Of a DNA stretch of 64,000 nucleotides, positions 48,565 through 60,500 are shown in pieces. The position numbers were made by a program, and so were the translations under genes. The DNA is from Gibbula magus (Eukaryota > Mollusca > Gastropoda > Trochida > Trochidae), in the NCBI GenBank assembly GCA_936450465.1, contig OW388299.1:44461386-44525385 (forward strand), written 5' to 3'. The stretch's first letter is position 1, and the number at the start of each line of letters is the position of its first letter. Below the pieces are notes generated by a model that was not told the DNA's origin, ran no database searches, and worked only from the letters and a program-made list of their open reading frames with translations.

Positions 48565-51500
48565 AGAATGAAAACAATGACCCAAGCGCCTGTGCAACAT
48601 AGGAACTCATATGATTTTGATATTTTAAATTTATTCTCACATGTGCAGCCCATTCTCAGAGTCCAAGAGGCCTGAGTTGTATATATCAAGGAGAGTGCGA
48701 CGGATGACTCTCACAGCCCGGCATAGTGAGTTTACTTGAAACTCCAAAGCGTACTGGTCGAATACGTTCCTCTCACCATCACTCACCACGAACAAGATCA
48801 CAGCTCTGGAATGAGAATATCTTATCTTAGCTGAGTGTCTTATGATTTTGGTTAAACCATAGAGTTACCTTGGGAGGTCTTACAAGACATCTGTTGAATT
48901 AAAAAAATACAGGGTTATACAGTCAGACCTCGTTTAACCGGACTCCATATATCGGGAAACCCGGTCATCCGAACGGTAGTATTTAAAGATCTTCTCTATG
49001 CAGTTCTATACAAAATGATGATTCGTTTAACCTGTCACCAAAGTGTGTTGATAAACGGGGTCTGACTGTATATAAACATTAACGCATTAAACTGGCGCTG
49101 CACTGTGGCTGCCAAGGGCACACACAGAATTTACGATTTACTTTGTATTGAGGACAATAAAGCGTTGTTTTTTTTTTAAATGAATCAGCATAATCAGTGA
49201 CAGGTCCAGACAGGGAGAGCGTTCCCTTGCAGTCCATCAAATTAACATGCACACATTTTCGAAAGGGGTTGGTTTAGAGGTTTAGAGTAATGACCCGTCT
49301 TCCAGTTACAAAGCTGCAATGAAGCTTACTAAGGTTTTGTTTCTTTTAAAGGGGCAGTAGCACGTTTTTTTTCAAATTTAATTTTTTCAAATTTCCCATT
49401 TTTAATGATAGTTTATGTCAATGATATTTACTTTAGAGGGTAAAACATTTCATTACACAAACCAATTATCCGTAGTGGCAATGACCGTGTTGCGTATAAA
49501 GCAAACATTGCATGGCGGCCATTTTATTGTGAACACATTTTATTATTTTGAATGACAAAAACGTTTCCAATGGCTTAACAGAACCATGTACATTCATTTT
49601 TAACTTGATTTTCCGAAGAGAGAAGGGTGTTTACTATTGGTAACATTATTTTTCAAATACATTTCATCGACTTATTTCAGCGAAAAAAAATGCTACTGCC
49701 CCTTTAATGTATTAAAATATGTCCCTCTGGTCATTTAAAATGACTGTGGTTGCTAGAAAACAAAAAATCAAAATTGATTAGATTTGTGACAATGAAAGGC
49801 TTTTATTTATCTCTGAGGTAAATTAGAAAATAAGAAAAATATTGTCTTTTTTAAATAAACGTTTTAAACCGACTTTTTTTTTATTGATAATAAGTATTTA
49901 CCTTTTGTTGCCATAAAGATGCCACGCCTTCAACATTCCACGAGCCAGACCAAGATTGGGATCATTATCAGGAACCTTGAAAAGGTATACGGTTGATTAG
50001 GATTTGGGATCGCTGTTTGAGCTATTAAAGGTTACACATACACATTTAACAACGACGGCTATTCGAAAACCTCTCTGCAAGAAATGCCACAAAGAATACA
50101 TCATTTGATATAAACTGACGGGCAAAAGAAAGTATAACACTCACTTGTTTTCGATTAATTCAATATGTTAAAGAAATGTGATGCATTTCATTATGGCACG
50201 ATACAATAACACCTTTCGGCAGTAGTTCGAATGACTTAATTGGTGATTGTTTTATTTTTTAACTAAAATATCATTATTTAAAGTAGACCCGGGTAAGAAA
50301 TGAAATTTACTCCAACATGATCCCTATGCCATGTTCAAAATGTTGTAAATGTGTGCAGGAGGAAACACATTGATTGATTTTCACGCAGAGTATGTGTTAT
50401 ATGTGATTGAACAGTTGTTTTGATCAAAATAAATTTGGGGGGATTTCAAAATTTAAATTTTAAATTTTAATAAAAACAAAAATTCAAACCGCGTAGAGGT
50501 ATCCTTTGACTGATTGAATGTTTTGGACTAATTTCACAAACTAGTCTGTTTTTTAATACGACGTCGAAAATTATACATATGATTAATACAACTGAGCCAT
50601 ATACTTTATTTTTCCCGTCAGTGTATTTGAGATATTGTATAATGTCAAAAGTAGTGGTTTGGCAGTTATTTGATGTCACAAGAAGAAAATCAAAGGCAAG
50701 ATCATTCAATTTCACACAACCAATATTGTTCTGTTGGATTATCTGATGCAGTTAATTTAGATTAGATTTGGCTTACAGAAAGCATGATATAGAATCAAAA
50801 TGAAAATGAGGGTTTAAAACCAATGAACTAAACAACCCAAACTAGAAATGAATCAACAAAGAGCAAACAACAACAACAACAATGATTTCTCGTGCCACAT
50901 TTGAAAAAAACGCTTGAGTGCTAAAATAAAATCAAAATGCTTAAAACTTACTTGTTCTAGGTAATCGTTTTTGCCAAAGATATTCAAAACGTACCTGAGA
51001 AAAAAAGTAAATAAAATTAATTTAGTGAATACCTTCTCAGAAAATGTGGTGATGTAAATTGTGTATTATCAAGTTACATGAAAGATACAAATTATTAAAG
51101 TCTCTTATTGATAGAGTGGGCCTAATACTTCTTAATTTATTTATTCAGCGTTTTAAAGAGCTTATTGTTTCAAATAAAACTATATTTTTCAAAAAATTAC
51201 TTATGATATCAATCTCTAGTGAAATTGTTCACTTACAATATGGCAAATGAAAAATAATTTCATTTCACAAAGACAATCACTATATCACAATCCGATGAAT
51301 TTTGGTTTCAAAGGCAAGAACTCCTTCGATTATATGTATCAATAGAATCTGATGTCATATAAACATATTTCCCTTTACTGCATGCTATGTAGTACACATC
51401 ACGGTCGTTTACGAACATGCTGGATTGTTAAAGTAAACATATACACAGAAAAATACACATCCAAACACTTAGTGAGTCATGAGAGACTAAATGTGAAATA

Positions 51501-54500
51501 CATTGCTAGGCAAATATATAAATGTAAGTATAAGTATATATATATATATTCACAAGTGAAACATTTACTAGGCTTGTGGTATGTGTAAGAAATGTGCAGT
51601 TCAGTATGATAAAATGTAAAACAAATTCAAAAATTATTTAAATAACAATAATGTAATAGAAATATATACAGTTGACATATAGTTAGTATACAGTCAAATG
51701 TTGTAAATGGATGTAATAGTGAGTGAGTTGGGGTTTAACGCCGCTTTCAAGAGTATTTCACTTATATCGCGGCTTCTAGTATTATGGCAGGGAGTAAGCC
51801 CGCAGCGCCATGTGTGCGGTGAAACCTTCGAGCTAGAACTAGCGAACCATGGTTGGTACTACTCTGAATTTCAGTGTAGCATTGCACCCAAACCTTACTG
51901 CGTGTAGAACAGTTCTCTATGCAGACAAAGTTGCCGTGCCCCTGGCGGGATTCGAACCCCGGACCTCTTGATCCGAAGCCGTACGCGCTAACCACTGCGC
52001 TATCCCGCCCCTGGATGTAATAGTAGCTGTGTGATTACTAGTATAAAAGATGACGTCGTTTGTAACTGAAACATTCAGAAGGTTTGAAAAATCTAGAAAT
52101 GACTAGATATATACTTTCATACTACCTGTGAAGAGGTGCAAGAGTTGATATAATGCCCGCCATTCCTGCTGCTATCGTGTTGATCTCGATCTGTTTTGGT
52201 TGGAAACTTGTTGGATTCTTAGTATTCAACATAAAATCGTTTCTCATAAGACTCAGTGAAATGTGTTGTTTCTGAAATATCAAATGATAATAATTATTAT
52301 CATAATCAATATCTTTATTATCATCATATTTATATATAAAAAAATATCTTACGGAGTTTTTATTGAAGATACAAAGGATTTAATCATCATGATATTCACC
52401 ATCATCATCATATTATTATACAAGAATGACAGATTAATACCTCTATGGACATTATATATCGGAATCAATTGAACATAAAATCGAGACAATATACACTTGC
52501 AATTGATCATTAAGCCGATTTTAATTTACCAATTTTAACAATGCCTCAATAAACACTGCGAAACGTTTTGAAAAATCATTGAGGCGTGACTGTGATTAAA
52601 CACAGGAGAGACCCGTGGCGCCTCAATAATTAATTAATGATGATTATCACTACCGCAAGATGAATTTACGAGGTGTGTTATATCGCCGAAAACACATGTT
52701 TATGCAATAATTATGTAATTGTCATCTGCGGAATTACCTAGTTGGATATCTAAACATTCGATATATGAAACATTTAAAGGCGCTGTAGCACGTTTTTTGC
52801 AAATTTTATTTTTTTAAATTTCTCATTTATAATGATAGTTTATGTCATTTCTATTTACTTTAGAGGGTAAAACATCTTATTACACAAACCAAGTATCCGT
52901 AGTGGTAATAACAGTGTTGCGTAAAAAGCCAAAATTGCATGGCGGCCATTTTATTGTGAACACAATTTATTATTTCGAATGACAAAAAACGAATCCACTG
53001 GCTTTACGAACCATGTACACTCATTTTTAAGATTGATTTTCCGAAGAGGGAAGGGTGTTTTACTGTTGGTGAGATTAATTTTCAATTACATTTCATCGAC
53101 TTATTTCACGGGAAAAACGTGCTACTGCCCCTTTAAGTTGTTTGATTGAATTTTTGTTATTGAAATTAATGACCAAAATGTTGCGAAATTACGTTGAATT
53201 ATGACTATCGCCGATAATGAGATTACTCCAGTGACGTCACAGAAGTCATCTCTTCAGGGGCCACACCCCCGCAGACTTTCATTCTGGTCACCGGGCCTAA
53301 ATTAGGCGGGTTTTTTAAAAGCTGTATATAAGTAATTTATGGACCGATTTCAGAAATTTAAAATCGAGCAATTGAGTCGAATCAAGAACCATCTTCCGCA
53401 CACATCGGGCCATATAAGCAGTTAAGAAAATGCATACTGACCCTTGCGACAACTCGAAGGGATTTCTGAGACAGGGTCAGCGCCACCTATTGTCCAAAGA
53501 GTGTTACGTCCCCTCTAATGACCAATCAAATCGGTCGTTACCAACCCAAACGATCCAAAAGGTGGCAATTCACCGACATCTTTACAAATTGCTTATAATA
53601 CTTTGGGATTTTTCATCACGGATGTTACGCTCATTTGCATAATATAAGTTTAAAAAGAGATTTTAACTTCAATGGGAAAAATAAACAAGAGAGCTATTAT
53701 CAAATCTTGAATAAATTGTGGTTCGTTTTATTTACCACACGTTGTGATTAAGTTTTATCACTAATTAAGCGAGTGTAATCAGCGTAGTACGGTTAATTCA
53801 AATTTAAAGAAGAAACTTTCACCCAACGTGTCTGTGCGTGATTTGTAAACGCGCATTTGATTGGTCTACACCATAGCTCAATAGTCGTGTTACTTCCTGT
53901 CTCAGAAATCGCTTCGAGTTGTCGCAAGGGTCAACATGCATTTTCTAAAAGTGCATATATGGCCCGATGCGTGAGAAACTCCCCAGTTTTGTTAACATGC
54001 ATAACGGGTAGTATGTGACACATTATGATTTTAGAAATTAAATTCTAATACATAGCTACGTGTTTATATTTAAATCAGGTATGTATTATTCATTGGAAAT
54101 TTAGATTGCTTGTATTGATAGCTGATTTGCACAGGATCTCGATATCGTAAGTAAAACGTAGGTAAAACGTAGGTAAAACGTAGGTAAAACAAACCTAAAG
54201 TTCACGGGAGAGGTTTTTGTGGTCAATTTAGATTGCTTGTATTGATAGCTGATTTGCACAGGATCTCGATATCGTAAGTAAAACGTAGGTAAAACGTAGG
54301 TAAAACAAACCTAAAGTTCACGGGAGAGGTTTTTGTGGTCAATTTTCGAGTTTGGAGAGCTATTAAAGTTATTCTAGGGGTGACATATGGTGAAAATCAG
54401 CCGAGTGTTGCAGAGAAATGTATAATTGATAAGTACGGACGTTCATTTGTGTATGTCACCAATTCTTAGCGTTACTTTTGACCTAATGTTGAATGCTCCC

Positions 54501-57500
54501 TTAGGTCGGCAATATGGCTGCCCGTGCGCCTTTACTCTATGTTATATAGGGGGTAGGTTTGTTTTACCTACGTTTTACCTACGTTTTACTTACGATATCG
54601 TGTTCCTGTGCTGATTTGTTACTGTAAGTCAACAACACTCAAGACGTGTAATTAGAAACGTCAATGCCAAAAGTATTCTGACGGGAAAATTATTTCCACA
54701 GACTTGTATGTTAATTTAGTCTAGAATAAATAATTTTTGTGGATGGCATTTTTGTCCGATCCTTTTCACATTTTACAAGTTTGTGAGGAATCATCTTGGT
54801 AATAACCTCATAATTTATGTTTAATTTTCCGTTTTCTATTAAAGGAATGACAGTAACTTGATCAACATATATACATAGATATGAAACATTTAACATGGCA
54901 GTCTATGGGGGGAAATATGCTATGGACATGTGTAGGTAAATGGGATGACATTAGTAAAATTGTCTTCAGAAAAGTTAATGAAAATTATGGACATCAAGCT
55001 GAAATGATTTCAAATCAAGCTGACAAATTTGACCTTGATCCAACCAGAACCTGTTCTGTGACAGTTATTTATCCTTGACTAAATTAACATCCAAGTCTAT
55101 GGAAATATCGTCACCGTCCGAATACTTTTCGTATGACGCTGTACGTCAAGTCGACCCTCGTGAATGAATCGAACTGACATATTAGAAAAACCCGAGTTCT
55201 TCCAACTTCCCAATGCATGGCATAACTCTTGCCAGTCTCAGTTACTGCCTGATTTAGGCCTTGAAGTATTTCCTTAATAACTCTGTGCCTGGAAAGCCGG
55301 GCCCACTATGCATTTCAGGTGCAGCTATCCACTATCTTGGCACAACAAAGCGAGGGAAATACTGCAAGACTTAAATCAGCCAGTAATGGAGACTGACAAG
55401 AGTTATGCCTTGCGTTAGGAAGTTGGAGTTCTTCATGCAGCAAAATGTACAAGCTAAATGGACGAAGAGAATGGCTATGCTTGATTCGTTTTGGCGGCGT
55501 ATACACCGGCCACGTGTCCGGCGTACGCCGTTCCTGGACCAGGCTCAGTTGAAACAAGTGTATCGGCGTACAGACAGGAAGACGTCATCATCCCTCAAAC
55601 TAGCTTCAATACAAATATCATTTATATTATATAAGTATTTTTTAAAAATTATTTCAAAACATTTATTGATATATTTAATTAGCTTGTAAAGCATTGTTTT
55701 AAATAAGCAGTTACATTTAAAAATAAATCAGTCAACTATTTAAATGTCCGAAGTAACTTCATAAACAAAATGGTTATTGAATGTCGCAAGGGTAACATTT
55801 GTCCGCCATTATACGCCGCCTTCGCCGGTCATTTCAAACCGGCGCATCCGGAGTACGCCTAAGGCGTACACCGGTTTCAAATCAAGTGATTTGCCGGTTA
55901 CGGCGGGTAGTGCGCCGGGTCCCGAATCAAGCATAGCCTATGACAAGACGTCAGTTATGCCCTCACAGGCATGGGTCCCAAATTACCTGATCAGTTTTCA
56001 TGCTTCTCACGACTGTGTAGATATCCCAGAGTTTGCTGGTAAATGGGTCTGCATCGATAACACTGGTGAAAACAACACCCTCATCAGATATAAGAAGTGT
56101 AGAAAATTCAACATCTATGGCGCGTCATTTCAAAATCAATCAAAATCTAAACTCAACTTCCAATATTTACTTATGGTTAGGAAAATCCACCCGCCTTGCC
56201 CATGTTTCATTACCCGATATTGGCCTTAGATCAACCTTATTCAATGTTAAAATATGATCTTACTATCAGTCTTAGGCTGAGATTTACAAGATTTTGCAAA
56301 TTTTATTTTTTTAAATTTCCTATTTATAATGATACTTTATGTCATTTATATTTACTTTAGAGGGTAAAACATCTTATTACACAAACCCATTATCCGTAGT
56401 GATTTGTTGCATATAAAGGAAAAATTGCATGGCGGCCATTTTAATGTGAACACAGTTTATCATTACGAATTACACAAATGATTCCCATGGCTTTACCGAA
56501 CCATGTACACTAATTTTAAACTTTACTTTCCTAAGAGAGAATGGTGTTATGGTGACATTATTTTTCAAATGCATTTCATCAACTTATTTGAGTGAAAAAA
56601 CGTGCTCCTGCCCCTTTTAAGTGACTGGAAGGTGACAAAAATAGAAATATTTTTGCGATATATTGCAATATTTACAATATGATTATCAATGGAGTAATGT
56701 TTAGAATTTCTACATAATTCAGATCACTTAAACTACATTCGAGTGGCCATTTTTATGTGAACACCTTAAAATGGCCGCTGAAACAGAACTTGACTCGCAT
56801 GGCTTAACCGGAGTTTGTACTAGGGGCGTTCAATAAAAATTTCCCCTGATAGACTTCTACTTTACTGAAGGAAACGAGACTTGGTACAGTTATTAGTATT
56901 TCTCTACACGGGCACCACACAGTGTGACACATTTCTGCCATCGCTTGATGCAGCCTTCTAAGCCTTTCTTGTAAAAGGCATCAGATCTTGTCAAAAGCCA
57001 GGACTTGACCTCATTAATGAGGGTTTCATAATCAGGGAAACGAATGCCTTTTAAAAATGACTTCATGTTTGGGAAGAGGAAGAAATCAGATGGTGCAAGG
57101 TCAGGCGAATACGGTGGGTGAGGAAGTATTTCATAGCCGCAGGTCTGCGTTTCCGTCTCAGCTACACGTGAGTTGTGGACAGGAGCATTGTCCTGATGCA
57201 GGCGGACACCTTTAGTGAGCATACCACGTCTCTCGGTTTTGATAGCTTTCCGCAATTTTGGCAGCAAACTAGCGTAGTATGCCCCAGTAATTTCCAAAAA
57301 ATCCATCATGATTACACCATGCTGATCCCAAAATACGGTGAGCATAACGACTCGTGCCTTTTTAGGGGCTGGTGACTGAAGATGCTTCCACTGCTTTGAC
57401 TGAATTTTACTTTCAGGGTCATAGCATCTTCCAAATGCAAGGCATAACTCTTGCCAGTCTCCATTACTGGCTGATTTAGGCCTTGCAGTATTTCCTTAAA

Positions 57501-60500
57501 GGCGCTGTAGCACGTTTTTTGCAAATTTTATTTTTTCAAATTTCCCATTTATAATGATAGTTTATGTCATTTATATTTACTTTAGAGGGTAAAACATCTT
57601 ATTACACAAACCAATTATCCGTAGTGATTATAACGGTGTTACGTATAAAGCAAAAATTGCATGGCGGCCATTTTATTGTGAACACATTTTATTATTTCGA
57701 ATGACAAAAACGATAGCCGTGGCTTTACGGAACCATGTACACTCATTTGTAACATGACTTTCCGAAGAGTGAAGGGTGTTTTACTATTGGTGACATTATT
57801 TTTCAAATATATTTCATCGACTTATTTGAGCGAAAAAAACGTGCTACAGCGCCTTGAAGAAATCTGTGCTTAGAAATCAAGGCCCACTATGCATTTCTGG
57901 TGCAGCGATTCACTATCTAGGCACAACAAAGCGAGGGAAATACCGCAAGGCTTAAATCAGCCAGTAATGCAGACTGGCAAGAGTTATGCCTTGCGTAGGG
58001 AAGTTGGGGTCATATTAATGGACCCATGTTTCATCCTGTGTGATTAGTCTGTCGAAAAAGTTATCCTGGTTTTCTTGGCACATTGCTAAAAGAGCTTTTG
58101 AGCAGTCAAACTCGTTCCTGTTTTTGGAAAGGTGTGAGCAGTCGGGGTATCATGAATGATTTTCTCCACAGAACCCACACTTATATTGACATCTTGAGCA
58201 AGTTGATGGAGAGTAATTCGGCGATCTTCCAAAATCGCAGCTTCCACTTGCCTGATAGAGTCATCATCAATGGCTATTTGGGGTCGACCTGGAATTGAAG
58301 CTGTTTCTACGGAGGTACGACCACACTTGAACTGACGATGCCAGTGTTTGACAACGTCATACGATGGGACAACCTCTCCATAAGTTTCTTTAATCTCATC
58401 AAAAGTCTCCTTTGGTGGACGACCCTTCAAGGATAAAAACCCGATAACCGCTCTGTACTCAACAGCCTCCATTTTTACACCTTACTCTACTCTAGAACAT
58501 GTGCTGACAGAAAGAATGGATATTTTAAAAGTATGACCTATGAAGACATGCTGCATATCACATGTGAAATTCTACTTCTTCCGGTAAAGAGAAGTTGGCC
58601 AGGGGAAATTTTTGTTGAACGCCCCTCGTATATTCGTTCTAAACTCCTTTTATTGATTGAGGAGTAATATTTAGCCATCGTTAGCTCTTATTTTTCCTTT
58701 CTGAACTTTATATTTCAGTAAAAACGCCGTGCTGCAGTGCCTTTAAGAGTGATTTCTGTACTATTGTCCCTCTAGTGCATTGCGGGTTTGTAATCATTAA
58801 TTCATATTAGTTGCAAAATAAAATAACAAAAATGCTCACTTTCTGAGAGAAGATTCGAGAAATTCGTGATCATGCGCAACACGGTGCATCAGAATGTTGA
58901 AGTCGGTCATGCATGACTTGATCTGATGGAAGCTCTCACGCGGAACCACACTCGGGAACAGGGTAAAGGGAGCTAAGCCCACTAGAATTGTGTCCTTGTC
59001 CGACTTTATTTCGGACTTCATTGAGAAACCTACAAGCAAAGAAAGAATCAAATCTTGAGTTAATTTTTCTCTTATCAAAGTTATGTATTTATTTCACTAG
59101 GCAATGTTAACACTGCAACCAGAAAAAAACCCATTCAGAACAACTTCCTCCACAATTCTCAATCAGTAAATTTTGCTGCAATTTGATAATTTGTCTGTGC
59201 CAGCATAGCAGCTTGCACTGAACTTCAAGTTTACTAGCACAGACAAGTTTACAAAATGCAGCAAAGCTTAAATTAGCCAGTAATGAATTCTGGCGCGAGT
59301 TGGACCTTGATGTACCAGAAGCAAATTACGGTAGAAGTATACGGGGATTGGTCTAACAGTTCTACATGCTTCTTTGGTCTGATTTTATTTTCAACTTTTT
59401 CAACAGAATAACCACATTTGCAGTGTCCAATCCATCCTCGGTTACCCAGGGTTTTATATATGCTCCGTAACTCTCCACTATATCACCCATGGGAAACCTT
59501 ATCAGGGGAATCTGTACTCAAATTACCCGCCCTTGGCCGGCGTGAGCTAATCAAACTGCTCTGCAGCTTGGACCTGCGAGCCAATGACAATTCGTATCAC
59601 TTCGTTGCAAAGCACACGAGGTCAGTGTGTTAGCCAACCGTCACCGGTTATCTCCATGACCATTTCCGTCTTATCCCATTGAGCAGTTTCTTTGGTTACT
59701 GACTTCGTCACGTTGGACAAGGGCGGGTAATTTTAGTACAGATTCCCCTGATAAGGTTCCCATGGGTGATATAGAGGAGAGTAACGGAGCATATATAAAA
59801 CCATGGGTAACCGAGGATGTGTCCAATCTAAGATTGCGGGAATCACCCTGAAAATGATCCAAAAGCCCCTTATAAAAATCATATCAGAGATTATCGCACA
59901 GTGTAAATTTATCTCTACCTTTTAAAGCAAGGGGGAGTTCACATATACTTTTCTTGTCCTATTTTTACACCCCTCCACCCTCCACCCTCCACCCTCCACC
60001 CTCCCCCCTCCCCCCTCCCCCTTCTCGTATCGAGATCAATGTTTCAGTTGCCCAATGCAACGTGCACGTGCAAAGAACACTGAATCATGATTTTCATATC
60101 GGCTGGTGATTGTATTGATAAAATGAGTCATTTTTAAACGTTATTCAAACTTATAAACAAAATATATAAATTACCGTTTACCTGACGAAAGCGCAAAATA
60201 TTTTGCTTTTTCTACAGTTTCTTCTAATCTTTTACCATCAACTACACCATCTTCTCCAAAATACAGTGCAAGCGCTGAGTTTCCTGAATCATAAAATGAC
60301 GAAATTAAATGCATAGGCCTACACTATTTTTAAGAGCTTCATTTGACTGGGTTCATGTGAAGTTGTATATTTCACAGAGCTTCGCAGTCCGTTGCTAAGT
60401 CCGAAAAAGACAATTTCATCAACTGCTTCAATGAGCAATTTTATCAATCTGAGTTTGGCTGATCGCCCACATTCTCCCATCCTCGGTTACCCAGGGTTTT

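Larger units (their letters stand above)
56893..58472 (-). pseudogene. Mariner transposase, disrupted
   Basis: The N-terminal part (58472-58086) is the helix-turn-helix DNA-binding domain (VEYRAVIGFL, GRTSVETASIPGRP). The C-terminal part (57345-56893) is the catalytic core with HQDNAPVH and YSPDLAPSDFFLF; 34 residues separate the two aspartates, giving the DD34D signature. The first catalytic Asp is in a QDETWVH remnant near 58040. The frame is broken by stops near 58085 and 58020 and by a MITE inserted between the His codon region and YDPES. It is not functional. Confidence 0.9.
56820..58628 (-). mobile_element. Mariner transposon, inactivated
   Basis: Terminal inverted repeats of about 29 bases ('ggggcgttcaa', 'aaaaatttcccctg' with two or three mismatches) lie between TA duplications (56818-56819, 58629-58630). 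Transposase coding runs on the minus strand. Its length without the nested elements is about 1.2 kb, normal for mariner. It sits in the intron between GSS exons 2 and 3. Confidence 0.92.
56700..58742 (-). mobile_element. Outermost TTAA-type MITE, split by mariner
   Basis: The segments 56700-56818 ('cgagtggccattttta', 'gcatggcttaaccg') and 58630-58742 ('tgattgaggagta', 'gctgcagtgcct', then TTAA) together match the 10823-11090 element in reverse. The mariner fills the gap exactly at a TA. The left edge is approximate. Confidence 0.75.

Noticed and set aside
51940..52013. Functional tRNA gene on the minus strand
   Set aside because: The tRNA-like head is continuous with a SINE body shared with two other copies.
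55777..56229. 150-codon + strand open frame
   Set aside because: It is antisense to GSS exon 3 (55987-56062) and overlaps the end of a TIR element; the real coding strand is minus.
52272..58839. GSS exon 3 apparently missing between exons 2 and 4
   Set aside because: On re-reading the minus strand it is at 55987-56062 (DPFTSKLWDIY), with correct phases on both sides.
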